Positions 1 through 7,332 of a stretch of 31,404 bases of DNA are shown one piece after another. This DNA comes from JBDKFK01 sp039798745 (lineage in GTDB: Bacteria > Patescibacteriota > Microgenomatia > UBA1406 > GWC2-37-13), in NCBI GenBank assembly GCA_039798745.1, contig JBDKFK010000016.1, positions 1 to 31,404 of the forward strand, read 5' to 3'. Below the pieces are notes generated by a model, which saw nothing but the letters and a program-made list of their open reading frames with translations, made no database searches and was not told where the DNA came from. A program made the translations under genes and the position numbers. The stretch's first letter is position 1. Every line of letters begins with the position of its first letter.

Positions 1-19
1 ATATAGTATATTATAGTGA

Positions 20-391
20 TTACTTAAGGAAGCTGTTTACCTTGTCGATCAGCTGATCGGGAGTAAGGTCGGCTTTGATCATGAAACTTGCCGCACCTGT
101 ATCGAGAGCCTGCTGAATAACAGGGTCGTGAGAGAGGTTGGTGAGAAGAATAACTTTACCGTTGGGAGCTTTTGGCTGCATTTCCCCCATCTGCTTGAGT
201 ACACCCAGTCCGTCTACCTTAGGCATCATGACATCGAGGAGAATGAGATCATAGCCTCCATCCTTCATTTTGTCGATCCCTTCCTGACCATCAGAAGCGG
301 TATTTACATCAAAACCTGCATCTTTGAGAACTTCTTCGTACAGTTCACGGATGTAAAGGTCGTCGTCTACAATCAGTACTTTTTTTGCCAT
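20..391 (-). CDS. Stand-alone response regulator receiver (CheY-like)
   Basis: A 123-residue single-domain receiver that would take a phosphoryl group from a histidine kinase and act through protein contacts, as it has no DNA-binding or enzymatic output domain. The acidic triad D9-D10-D11 follows the first beta strand, the phospho-acceptor is D53 in the LLLDVMMP motif, the switch Thr is T84 in ILLTN, and the conserved Lys is K106 in FMIKAD. All catalytic positions are therefore present, and the length equals one receiver domain. No clear Shine-Dalgarno precedes the ATG. It lies downstream of the membrane-protein gene at 493-900 on the same strand, separated by a strong hairpin, so it probably has its own promoter. 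A partner kinase is not adjacent; the orphan kinase at 9234-12125 is one candidate but nothing here proves pairing. Confidence 0.95.
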   Translation of the reverse strand: MAKKVLIVDDDLYIRELYEEVLKDAGFDVNTASDGQEGIDKMKDGGYDLILLDVMMPKVDGLGVLKQMGEMQPKAPNGKVILLTNLSHDPVIQQALDTGAASFMIKADLTPDQLIDKVNSFLK

Positions 392-442
392 AGTGAAAAA
401 TTAGCAGATCTGTTTTGGAAAGTCAAGAAGAAGTGTGAATGT

Positions 443-470
443 CGGGAGCGCGTATTGCTACGCGCTCCCG
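443..470 (-). terminator. Strong hairpin, probable terminator of the 493-900 gene
   Basis: A perfect 12-bp stem (443-454 with 459-470) closes a 4-nt loop. Read on the minus strand the loop is GCAA, a stable GNRA tetraloop. It lies just after the stop codon of the minus-strand membrane-protein gene. The following minus-strand bases are pyrimidine-rich (TTCTTCTT), but the run does not start directly at the stem, so this is not a textbook intrinsic terminator. It could also be an RNA-processing or stabilising hairpin. Confidence 0.55.
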
Positions 471-492
471 AATAGCGAGTTGTTTCTGCGGT

Positions 493-900
493 TCAAGACG
501 ACGTCCCCGAGTACTGCGACGACAAAAATGCAAAGAGAGCTCCCTGCAAGGCGATCGCGATGGCGAACACCTGCATGGGGAAAGACATCTTCACAAAGAC
601 GCCGCCATACACGGTATCAGCTACCGTCACTACGCAGAACCAGAGCAGGATTTTCCCATACGTGGGTATGGGGATGATCCTGTCCAGGAACACGAGTGCC
701 AGTAGGTAAAAGACTCCGCCCAGCATAAAAAAGAAGACAGCCATTCCGCCATCGACAGGATGAATCACTCTGTGAGCGACCCAGGTATCGGCGTACCGAA
801 ATGCGAAGTAGTCTCCCATGCCGGAAAGAATCATGAAGAGAAAGGCCATAAGGCCATTCCCTAGAATGCCGGAGACCGGCGGGTCAAATGTGATTTGCAT
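493..900 (-). CDS. Small four-helix membrane protein, function unknown
   Basis: A 135-residue hydrophobic protein with about four predicted membrane helices (roughly residues 13-35, 52-75, 82-100 and 108-128) and a short polar tail ending SSQYSGTSS. I do not recognise a family. Histidines (AHRVIHP) and Asp residues (GDY, ADTVYGG) lie near helix ends, but no cofactor motif is evident. The start at 900 is chosen because AAGGAGGG (906-913) lies 5 nt upstream, the best Shine-Dalgarno in the window; the frame also offers an ATG at 963, which lacks such a site and would add 21 polar residues. The gene has a long upstream region with an extended -10 box near 1129-1137 and several hairpins, so it may carry a regulatory leader. 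Coding status is well supported by the RBS and composition. Confidence 0.8.
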   Translation of the reverse strand: MQITFDPPVSGILGNGLMAFLFMILSGMGDYFAFRYADTWVAHRVIHPVDGGMAVFFFMLGGVFYLLALVFLDRIIPIPTYGKILLWFCVVTVADTVYGGVFVKMSFPMQVFAIAIALQGALFAFLSSQYSGTSS

Positions 901-905
901 TGTTA

Positions 906-913
906 CCCTCCTT
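906..913 (-). promoter_or_regulatory. Strong Shine-Dalgarno AAGGAGGG deciding the start at 900
   Basis: The minus strand reads AAGGAGGG followed by 5 nt and ATG at 900. This fixes the start of the membrane-protein gene. It stands out because most other genes in the window have weak or no Shine-Dalgarno sequence. Confidence 0.85.
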
Positions 914-959
914 GTTACATTGTCTGGTGACAGCGAGAGGTCCGTCCCAGTGGGTGGAT

Positions 960-1128
960 GCATGATTACTCATGCGAGGACTCCCTTGCGGGAGTTGTCT
1001 TCGGAGAGACATACAATTGATGATAAGGATCATCGTCTATATGCCTCTCCGAAATAACCGCAGATTTTCAAGTTACTCGATCGCTTTTCAGACAGAGCAA
1101 ATCCGGCTGATCGCGAATCGGGAACTTG
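960..1128 (-). ncRNA. Hairpin-dense segment, candidate structured leader RNA
   Basis: Four inverted repeats lie in succession: 960-965/970-975 (6 bp, minus-strand loop GUAA); 980-985/990-995 (6 bp, minus-strand loop GCAA); 1000-1008/1045-1053 (9 bp), continued inside by 1010-1013/1040-1043 and 1019-1024/1029-1034; and an imperfect 1069-1084/1113-1128 arm. Two loops are GNRA tetraloops only when read on the minus strand, which favours transcription toward the gene at 493-900. The Shine-Dalgarno of that gene follows about 45 nt downstream. I do not recognise a known riboswitch class. The last arm abuts the putative -10 box, so its outer strand may not be transcribed. The rest of the gene-free stretch up to 1262 is AT-rich, with TATA-like words and no credible gene. 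Confidence 0.35.
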
Positions 1129-1137
1129 ATTATATCA
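1129..1137 (-). promoter_or_regulatory. Putative extended -10 promoter toward the 493-900 gene
   Basis: On the minus strand the sequence is TGATATAAT, that is TG-n-TATAAT, preceded by a T-run. No good -35 is visible at the proper distance, as is usual for extended -10 promoters. Initiation near 1122 would give a leader of about 220 nt ahead of the ATG at 900. Confidence 0.35.
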
Positions 1138-1262
1138 AAAAAATAGTGAAATAGCTATAGGCTTAAAATGGTATGTATAATATGCGTATATAGTTACAAT
1201 TATATATTGAGCACGAATTGTATGTATCCTATATGTATAAGGCTAAACATGCTATTATTATT

Positions 1263-1291
1263 TTGACAACCCTACATATCTCTGCTATAAT
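1263..1291 (+). promoter_or_regulatory. Consensus sigma-70 promoter of the decarboxylase operon
   Basis: TTGACA (1263-1268), a 17-bp spacer and TATAAT (1286-1291), with TG one base before the -10 (extended -10). All twelve core bases match consensus, so strong constitutive activity is expected. Initiation near 1298 gives a leader of about 67 nt before the ATG at 1365. Confidence 0.85.
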
Positions 1292-1364
1292 TCTTCTATT
1301 ACTATAGGTTTAATAAATCCTATTTAATCAGATATATACTACTCATTAATCGTTTAAACAAACT

Positions 1365-2480
1365 ATGCAGTTAACACAAGACGTGATTCGTTTAAGTAAA
1401 ACGTATAAGACGCCGTTTCTTTTGGTAGACCTTGAACAGCTCCGCCAGAATTATCGCGACATAAAGTCGAGTATCGACAATGTCGAGATTTTTTATGCCA
1501 TGAAAGCTAACGACAACCCTGTTATCTTGGCCGAACTGGCGAAAGAGGGCTGTTCGTTTGAGATATCATCCCTTCAGGAACTTAAGACTGTGCAGAAACT
1601 TAACGTAAAACCTGAGCAGATCATGTGCTTTAACTCCATAAAAAATGCCGAGTTTCTGAAAGAGATGCATAAACATAAAATTAAGGTTATGGCATTTGAC
1701 TCGAAAGACGAGATTGACAAAATTGCCAAGTATGCTCCCCATAGTGAGTTGGTGCTGCGTGTAAATGTGACAAACGAGGGAAGTGAGTGGCCTCTTACCA
1801 AAAAATTTGGTATTGACGCGGTAGAAGCTGTGCCGCTTATGAAATATGCCCAGAGGAAAAAAGTAAAGATCATAGGACTTACGTTTCACGTAGGCTCACA
1901 GTGTCTGAATAAGAATAACTGGGCTAGTGCGTTACTTGTATGTGAAGAAATCTGGCATCAGGCCGCAAAAATTGGCGTTAACTTGAGCTTTATCAGCCTT
2001 GGCGGCGGTATTCCGGTAAAACATATGAAGCAGATACCTTCGATGAAGGAGATAGGCGATGTGATAAACAAATCGATCAAGAAAAATTTTACAACCATTA
2101 AAAATAACCTGCGCATTACGATCGAACCGGGACGTGGTCTGGTTGGAGACACGGCTATTATGGTAACGAAAGTTGTAGGCCGGGCAAAGCGAGGTACCGA
2201 AGACTGGCTTTACATCGACGCTGGAGTCTTCAACGGTTTTATGGAAACCATTGAAGGGTTTACCTATGAGCTGAAAACAGAGAAAAACGGCAAGAAAAAG
2301 CTAGTCACTATAGCAGGACCTTCGTGCGATAGTGTAGACATTCCGTTCAAGAATGTTATGCTGCCGTCGGTTAAGATAGACGACTATATATATGCCATCA
2401 ATGCCGGGGCATATACCACGGTCTACGCCGCGCCGTTTAACGGATTTGCAGTTCCCGAGGTTCATTTTATAAATAAATAA
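1365..2480 (+). CDS. PLP-dependent ornithine/diaminopimelate-type decarboxylase (fold III)
   Basis: A 371-residue enzyme of the group IV (ODC/DAPDC, alanine-racemase-fold) decarboxylases, expected to remove CO2 from a basic amino acid to give a diamine. The PLP Schiff-base lysine is K47 in YAMKAND; H175 in TFHVGSQC stacks on the cofactor; the Gly loop is GGG at 213-215; E254-P-G-R contacts the phosphate; C321-D322 in GPSCDSVD is the catalytic Cys/Asp pair; the C-terminal GAYTTVYAAPFNGF completes the dimer active site. Its compact length and FNG signature resemble ornithine/lysine decarboxylases more than LysA, and no other lysine-pathway gene is nearby; substrate choice remains inference. It is first in an operon behind a consensus promoter, with an N-methyltransferase only 8 bp downstream. 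The ATG has no clear Shine-Dalgarno. Confidence 0.9.
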   Translation: MQLTQDVIRLSKTYKTPFLLVDLEQLRQNYRDIKSSIDNVEIFYAMKANDNPVILAELAKEGCSFEISSLQELKTVQKLNVKPEQIMCFNSIKNAEFLKEMHKHKIKVMAFDSKDEIDKIAKYAPHSELVLRVNVTNEGSEWPLTKKFGIDAVEAVPLMKYAQRKKVKIIGLTFHVGSQCLNKNNWASALLVCEEIWHQAAKIGVNLSFISLGGGIPVKHMKQIPSMKEIGDVINKSIKKNFTTIKNNLRITIEPGRGLVGDTAIMVTKVVGRAKRGTEDWLYIDAGVFNGFMETIEGFTYELKTEKNGKKKLVTIAGPSCDSVDIPFKNVMLPSVKIDDYIYAINAGAYTTVYAAPFNGFAVPEVHFINK

Positions 2481-2488
2481 CCAAAACT

Positions 2489-3265
2489 ATGGATGCACAA
2501 CAAACCAATAAAGTTATCTCTGATTTTGTCGAGTGGATACCGGGCGATTATCTGAGAGATTACTATAGCTACGTTGAGCCCGACGAGGAAGCAACTATAA
2601 AATACCTGGTCGAGGTATCCAAGAAGATACCGAAAAACGCTACTCTTTTGGAGTTTGGTTCAGGTCCCACACTTCATCATATTTTTCCGGTGATTCCTCA
2701 TGTGAAAGAGGTGCACCTGGCAGATTATCTTGAAAAAAATCTTGATGAGATCAAGAAATGGCAGCGCAAAGACAACGGCATGCATTCGTGGAAGCCGTTT
2801 GTAGAATACACTCTTAAGTGTGAAGGGATTGAACCGACAGAGGCGAACGTGAATAAACGGAAAGAAGAGACGAGACAGAAAATAACCAAATATATGCAGG
2901 CAGACGCAGGTCATACCGATCCTATGGGCAAGGAAATGCGTGGGGGATATGATGTGGTCTACAGCTGTTATTGTGCCGATTCCGCGACCGGTGACAAGGA
3001 AACATGGTTTACGTATATGCGTAATATAATCTCATTAGTTGCTCCTGGCGGGTATTTTGTCACAACCGCCCTCCGGAAAGCAAAGTACTACAAGGTAGGC
3101 GACCGCTATTTCCCGAGCGCCAATGTAGACGAGCATGACTTTGCCAAGGTAATGGGCGAGGCATTCCGGCATGAAGATATACATATAGAGGTGGTGGAGA
3201 TGCCGGATCATGACTATCTGGGATATACCAGTATTCTGCTGGCACATGCGGTAAATAAGAAGTGA
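2489..3265 (+). CDS. SAM-dependent N-methyltransferase, NNMT/PNMT/TEMT-like
   Basis: A 258-residue class I methyltransferase. The start resembles the NNMT/PNMT/TEMT small-molecule N-methyltransferase family: DYLRDYY near residues 20-26, SAM-binding motif I EFGSGPT (55-61), then HLADYLEKNLDEIKKW (76-91), whose D79/Y80 and N84 match the family's adenosine-binding region. A second acidic motif, QADAGHTDP, lies near 137-145, and the post-motif strand PGGYFVTTALR near 187-198. It follows the decarboxylase by 8 bp and so is co-transcribed. Known family members methylate amines or pyridines, so a plausible substrate is the diamine made by the upstream enzyme; that link is inference from context. The next gene has its own promoter, so this pair may be the complete unit. 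Confidence 0.85.
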   Translation: MDAQQTNKVISDFVEWIPGDYLRDYYSYVEPDEEATIKYLVEVSKKIPKNATLLEFGSGPTLHHIFPVIPHVKEVHLADYLEKNLDEIKKWQRKDNGMHSWKPFVEYTLKCEGIEPTEANVNKRKEETRQKITKYMQADAGHTDPMGKEMRGGYDVVYSCYCADSATGDKETWFTYMRNIISLVAPGGYFVTTALRKAKYYKVGDRYFPSANVDEHDFAKVMGEAFRHEDIHIEVVEMPDHDYLGYTSILLAHAVNKK

Positions 3266-3277
3266 GCGGTGTTGTGC

Positions 3278-3305
3278 TTGACAAATATTGGGAGAGTACT
3301 ACAAT
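3278..3305 (+). promoter_or_regulatory. Sigma-70-like promoter before the polytopic membrane gene
   Basis: TTGACA (3278-3283), a 16-bp spacer, then TACAAT (3300-3305; one mismatch to TATAAT). It lies in the 87-bp gap after the methyltransferase and would start transcription near 3312, about 40 nt before the ATG at 3353. The two following genes may thus be expressed separately from the decarboxylase pair. Confidence 0.6.
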
Positions 3306-3352
3306 AATACTGAATGGAGTGTCGGCTTTACTGTCCGGTATTCCTTAATACA

Positions 3353-4150
3353 ATGAAATTATCTAAAACTACTGCAGCATTCGCGGGGTTTTATGTACTA
3401 CTCGTATTGTGGTGGGTCTTCATATTTGTAACTAAGATGCAGAATACGTTCCAGAACTATGCTTTCGCGTTTGCCTACGGACTCTTGCCATTGTTTGGAG
3501 GAATTACGGGAATGATGGGAGCTAAGAAATGGGGATTTTTCAAAAGCGCGGTAGGAAAAGCTCTGGTTTTTATGTCACTTGGTCTCATTACGTGGGGAAT
3601 AGGCGAGATGATATGGTCTTACTATAACTTCGCGCTCCAGGTGGAGATCCCTTATCCCTCATGGCCTGACGCCTTTTTCATAGTCAGCTGGCCGTTGTGG
3701 TCGATTGGAGTATATTTTCTATCATTTGCTACAGGCGCGCATTTTGGTTTAAAGACAAAAGCCGGCAAGATGCTTATCCTGGTTGTACCTATTCTCGCGG
3801 TTGCCGCTTCATATTATCTTCTCATTACGGTAGCTCGCGGCGGAGAGTTTGTACTGAGCGATGAAGCCTTCAAAGCATTCTTCGATCTGGCATACCCAAT
3901 CGGTGATGTCGTTATACTCACGCTCGCCTCACTTATGTATGGCTTATCGTTTAAGTATCTGGGTGGAAGATTTAAATGGCCGGTGCTCATATTTCTTCTA
4001 GGTTTTGTAGCCAACTATGTTGCTGATTTCAGTTTTTCCTACACAACCACGGTTGGAACATTTTACAACGGAAACTGGGTAGATCTAAGTTTCACGACCG
4101 CCATGTTTCTCATGGTGCTTGGTGTTAACAGTATGGATATGAAGGGATAA
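3353..4150 (+). CDS. Polytopic membrane protein, function unknown
   Basis: A 265-residue protein with about seven to eight hydrophobic helices. The start at 3353 (MKLSKTTAAFAG) is preferred to the in-frame ATG at 3314 because the latter would lie only a few bases after the likely transcription start and adds a polar Cys-containing stretch. A conserved-looking central motif, YPSWPDAFFIVSWPLW, resembles the helix 3-4 region of membrane sensor domains found at the N-terminus of diguanylate cyclases and kinases, but here the protein ends after the membrane region with no output domain. It is followed after 5 bp by a small soluble protein, so the two probably work together. A sensor, transporter or assembly role cannot be separated from sequence alone. 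Confidence 0.75.
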   Translation: MKLSKTTAAFAGFYVLLVLWWVFIFVTKMQNTFQNYAFAFAYGLLPLFGGITGMMGAKKWGFFKSAVGKALVFMSLGLITWGIGEMIWSYYNFALQVEIPYPSWPDAFFIVSWPLWSIGVYFLSFATGAHFGLKTKAGKMLILVVPILAVAASYYLLITVARGGEFVLSDEAFKAFFDLAYPIGDVVILTLASLMYGLSFKYLGGRFKWPVLIFLLGFVANYVADFSFSYTTTVGTFYNGNWVDLSFTTAMFLMVLGVNSMDMKG

Positions 4151-4155
4151 GTACA

Positions 4156-4431
4156 ATGAACGTATATGCTCAAGCTGCTAACGAAATAATTCGGCAGCAG
4201 CAGATCATTATCGGACCGATCGCCTACGATCAGGCTCGTACAGTAAAGGGCTTACGTTTTACTGATGGCGGAGATGTGACCATAGAGGGTGATGAGAAGC
4301 AGGTACTGGCCAGTTTGGTTGAAAGCTATTCTACGCTCTTCGGCAATGCCTCGGTCGAAGTATGCCGTGATGCCGTACGCGACCTTAAACCAGCCCTCAA
4401 GCCCGAAGAACTGCCCGACGTGTTGAAGTAA
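4156..4431 (+). CDS. Small hypothetical soluble protein (91 aa)
   Basis: A 91-residue protein without signal or membrane segment. It begins MNVYAQAANEIIRQQQIIIG, then IAYDQARTVKGLRF, a beta-rich central part with GDVTIEGDEKQVL, and an amphipathic helix region LVESYSTLFGNASVEVCRDAVRDL. AAGGGA lies about 10 nt before the ATG and serves as Shine-Dalgarno. It is 5 bp from the stop of the membrane protein and so is translationally coupled. The pattern (helix with Gln-rich face, short strands, 'YxxLFGxxSVEV') feels like a conserved small family, but I cannot name it or assign a function. Confidence 0.7.
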   Translation: MNVYAQAANEIIRQQQIIIGPIAYDQARTVKGLRFTDGGDVTIEGDEKQVLASLVESYSTLFGNASVEVCRDAVRDLKPALKPEELPDVLK

Positions 4432-4747
4432 CCCTTATCTCTTTTTTGCGTAGAGTCCTGCATATCCTTCGATAGAGCTACTTTGTGGATGACCGAAAGT
4501 GTTTAATATTATCCATATCATAATATGTGACATTGGAATCAAACTATGACAAGAATTTATTACCAGAGCAATAAGTGTTAGTTGATTTTGGATATAGACA
4601 GTTTGTCAAAAGATGAAATTGTATAATAACTATGAGTATACATATTATATGTGTAATAAATATGATTTGATAGATTTTACACGTAAATATGCTATAATTT
4701 AGTTGGTAAAGCAACCTTTTTAAAAAAATTATAGGTCATGATATACT
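4432..4747. other. AT-rich gene-free gap before the AT-rich cluster
   Basis: About 316 bp without a credible gene. It starts with a T6 run (4443-4448) after the hypothetical gene, without a convincing stem. A 7-bp inverted repeat lies at 4506-4512/4520-4526. TATAAT-like words are frequent, and the best promoter is the extended -10 at 4690-4698. Base composition shifts to strongly AT-rich here, marking the left edge of the low-GC cluster. No integrase site or flanking direct repeat was recognised. Confidence 0.6.
4690..4698 (+). promoter_or_regulatory. Extended -10 promoter of the nitroreductase-ligase-ThiF cluster
   Basis: TGCTATAAT gives an extended -10 with a perfect TATAAT core, the same core as the decarboxylase promoter. 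The -35 is poor (TTGATA at 4667-4672 with a 20-bp spacer). Initiation near 4705 leaves a leader of about 43 nt. A weak GTTG/CAAC hairpin followed by a T-run lies at about 4703-4724, just after the start point. Confidence 0.55.
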
Positions 4748-5800
4748 ATGTTAGAACTGTCTGAATGGTCCGTTAATATTGATGATTTTGATAAACAGCA
4801 ACTTCCGAGAGAGAAAATAAAATTTCTCTTGAAATTTGCTATTTTAGCGCCATCTACACATAATAGCCAACCGTGGAAGTTTATAATTAATGCAGATAGT
4901 TGTGAAATTTATAATGACACTTCTATTAATATTAAAGAAGCAGACCCTAAAGGCAGAGATCTATATATTAGTTTCGGTTGTTTAGTCGAAAATCTTCATA
5001 TAGCAGCTTCATATTATGGAGTCTTTGATAAAGTGAACTATTCAATAAATAAAAGAACGAATGGTGTGGCAGTGGTTCACTTCAAAGATTTAAATGGAAG
5101 TAAGAACGTTCGTAATGATTCATATCGGGAGTTACTGGATGCCATCTGCAAAAGAATAACAACGAGGGGGATATTTAAAGATACTAAAGTAAACGATCAA
5201 ACTATAGAAGATATCAATAAACTGAATTTGTTTCCAGAATTAACTACACATCTTATAAGTGATAGTAAACAAATAGAAGGGTTATCGAAACTTACTTCTC
5301 AAGGTCTACGTATAGCATATGAAAGCAAAAAGTTCAGAAAAGAGATGTCACAGTGGTTTGTTACTGCAATTTCAAACAGACGTGAAGGTTTGCCAACATA
5401 TTCGTTAAATATGCCTTTCCTATTATCTTTAATATTTCCTACGTTAGTACGTTTTGTAAATATTGGTAAAAAAGTATCAAGACTTATTTACAATACAATT
5501 AACTCAGCTCCGCTAGTATGTATAATATCTAGCAAAGGGGACGATGAGCTTATTTGGTTAAAAACAGGGCAATTAGCTGAAAGGATAATGCTACTTACCA
5601 CATCAAAAGGATTGAAAAATTCTATTTTTGTTGCCTCAGTTGAAATGGGAAACTTACATAAGAATGTTCAAAAGTTGATAGGGACTAATGAAATTCCTCA
5701 CTTTCTATTTTGTATAGGGTATATGGATATATCTACAATGCCTACTCCCCGTCAACCTCTTTCACAAAAGATTATTTCAAGTAGTGTCGCTACAAAATGA
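4748..5800 (+). CDS. Acg-like nitroreductase-family flavoprotein
   Basis: A 350-residue protein of the divergent, duplicated nitroreductase fold (Acg type). Seen: APSTHNSQPW (34-43), the FMN-binding signature of the family; KRITTRG near 135-141 matching the family's basic cluster before the second half; QLAERIMLLTTSKGL in the second half; and TPRQPL near the C-terminus. It should bind FMN and carry out a two-electron redox reaction; some relatives dehydrogenate azolines in peptide natural products, others form one protein with a ThiF domain (MoeY, M. tuberculosis Rv1355c). It is the first gene of the AT-rich cluster and overlaps the ligase gene by 4 bp (ATGA). A ThiF gene two positions downstream supplies the other MoeY half. 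Substrate unknown. Confidence 0.8.
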   Translation: MLELSEWSVNIDDFDKQQLPREKIKFLLKFAILAPSTHNSQPWKFIINADSCEIYNDTSINIKEADPKGRDLYISFGCLVENLHIAASYYGVFDKVNYSINKRTNGVAVVHFKDLNGSKNVRNDSYRELLDAICKRITTRGIFKDTKVNDQTIEDINKLNLFPELTTHLISDSKQIEGLSKLTSQGLRIAYESKKFRKEMSQWFVTAISNRREGLPTYSLNMPFLLSLIFPTLVRFVNIGKKVSRLIYNTINSAPLVCIISSKGDDELIWLKTGQLAERIMLLTTSKGLKNSIFVASVEMGNLHKNVQKLIGTNEIPHFLFCIGYMDISTMPTPRQPLSQKIISSSVATK

Positions 5801-7332
5801 ACAATAGTTCTATAAGTATGAAAAACGACCAACTAAATAAGGCTGATTTGTTATTAAAGGGCATTTCTACAAAGAAGTCATCTTACTGGAAGAAAGTTCA
5901 AGAAATAGAGTCATTGAATGTGTTTCATCGAGCAGCAACAGGCGTACCTGCTTATAAGAATTTTTTAAAAAAGAACGGCATTAAACATGAAAAGGTACAG
6001 ACGTGGAGTGACTTTCAGCAGGTGCCTTTTATTGATAAAAAAAACTACTTAAGTCAGTATGAGTTAAAGGATTTACTCTGGAATGGAAACTTTAATAAAC
6101 CACTTGTTTATACTTCAACATCTGGATCTACAGGAATACCGTATTACTTTACAAGATCGGAAGAACTAGATTGGCGCTGTTCTGTTTTTATGGAAATGTT
6201 TATGAGACAAAATTTTCATCATAGCAAGGCACAATCAACACTTGTAGTAGTATGTTTTGGTATGGGAGTATGGATCGGCGGAATGATTACCTATAAAGCT
6301 TTCGAGCTCACTGCCATTCGTAATAATTTTCCCATTTCAATTATTACGCCAGGGATTAATAAAAAAGAAATATTGAATGTATTAAAAGAATTAGCTCCAA
6401 ATTATGAACAAACGATTATTGCAGGATATCCTCCACTTGTAAAAGATATTATAGATGAGGCAATATTGATGGGTATAAAGGTTCAAGATTTAAATATCAA
6501 GGTTAAATTCGCAGCAGAATCAATTACAGAGGAGTTTAGAAATTATATAAGCAGATCTCTGAAGATGGATAATAAATATTTAAACACGGTAAACGTATAT
6601 GGTAGTGCAGAGTTGGGAGCTATGGCCGCTGAAAATGCGACGAGCATTTTATTAAAAAGGTTAGCATTAAAGAATAAACGATTGTTTAAAGATATATTTA
6701 ACTCAATAGATAAAACTCCAACATTAGCACAATACATTCCGAGTTTATTAAATTTTGAGTCAGTTGACGGACGGTTATATATTACAAGTGATAGTGCCTT
6801 GCCGTTAATTAGGTATTCTATAGGTGACAGTGGTGGTGTACTAAGTTACGATGAGTTTAGTAAATTAGCTCATAGTCATGGCATTAATATAAAAGTAGAA
6901 GCAAAGAAGTTGGGGATAGAGGAGCAAATCACTGAGCTGCCTTTCGTGTATGTATATGAGAGAACTGATTTATCCACTACTTTTTATGGATTGTGGATAT
7001 ATCCAGAATGGATAAAGGGGAGCTTGTTAAAAGGTGAAGTTAGCAAGTATCTAACTGGTAAATTTACAATGATTACAAGGACAGACGATAAACAAAATCA
7101 AATTCTAGAAATAAATCTAGAACTTCAAAAAGGTAAGACCGTTAATAGTAGGCTTAAAAAGCTAACACTAAAAAATATTGTGACAGGTTTAAGAGCTCAT
7201 AGTAGCGAATATAGAGAGTTAGCACTACATCTTAATGGCAAATCTTTACCGCACTTAAATTTCTGGGAAGCAGAACATCCATTATATTTTCAACCAGGAA
7301 TAAAACAAAAATGGACACAGAAAGTACAATAA
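5797..7332 (+). CDS. PaaK/CapK-type adenylate-forming ligase
   Basis: A 511-residue member of the phenylacetate-CoA ligase/CapK branch of the ANL superfamily, expected to activate a carboxylic acid as an acyl-adenylate. The phosphate loop is STSGSTGIP (107-115), the adenine/aryl motif VYGSAELGA is near 266-274, and the ATP-ribose Asp lies in SIGDSGG near 340-346, followed by a C-terminal lobe with VYERTD. It is somewhat longer than typical PaaK (about 430). No carrier-protein domain is fused and no carrier gene is seen, so the acyl acceptor is unknown. It overlaps the previous gene by 4 bp and the next by 22 bp, so coupled expression is likely. Strongly AT-rich (one line near 6661-6720 is about 23 % GC). 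The acid substrate cannot be deduced. Confidence 0.8.
   Translation: MNNSSISMKNDQLNKADLLLKGISTKKSSYWKKVQEIESLNVFHRAATGVPAYKNFLKKNGIKHEKVQTWSDFQQVPFIDKKNYLSQYELKDLLWNGNFNKPLVYTSTSGSTGIPYYFTRSEELDWRCSVFMEMFMRQNFHHSKAQSTLVVVCFGMGVWIGGMITYKAFELTAIRNNFPISIITPGINKKEILNVLKELAPNYEQTIIAGYPPLVKDIIDEAILMGIKVQDLNIKVKFAAESITEEFRNYISRSLKMDNKYLNTVNVYGSAELGAMAAENATSILLKRLALKNKRLFKDIFNSIDKTPTLAQYIPSLLNFESVDGRLYITSDSALPLIRYSIGDSGGVLSYDEFSKLAHSHGINIKVEAKKLGIEEQITELPFVYVYERTDLSTTFYGLWIYPEWIKGSLLKGEVSKYLTGKFTMITRTDDKQNQILEINLELQKGKTVNSRLKKLTLKNIVTGLRAHSSEYRELALHLNGKSLPHLNFWEAEHPLYFQPGIKQKWTQKVQ

Noticed and set aside
972..1154. A 60-codon plus-strand open frame in the hairpin-rich segment
   Set aside because: No Shine-Dalgarno, no recognisable protein pattern, and it runs through several perfect hairpins that explain the sequence better.
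4603..4627. TTGTCA and TATAAT pair upstream of the nitroreductase gene
   Set aside because: The spacer is only 13 bp, too short for a functional sigma-70 promoter; the extended -10 at 4690-4698 is preferred.
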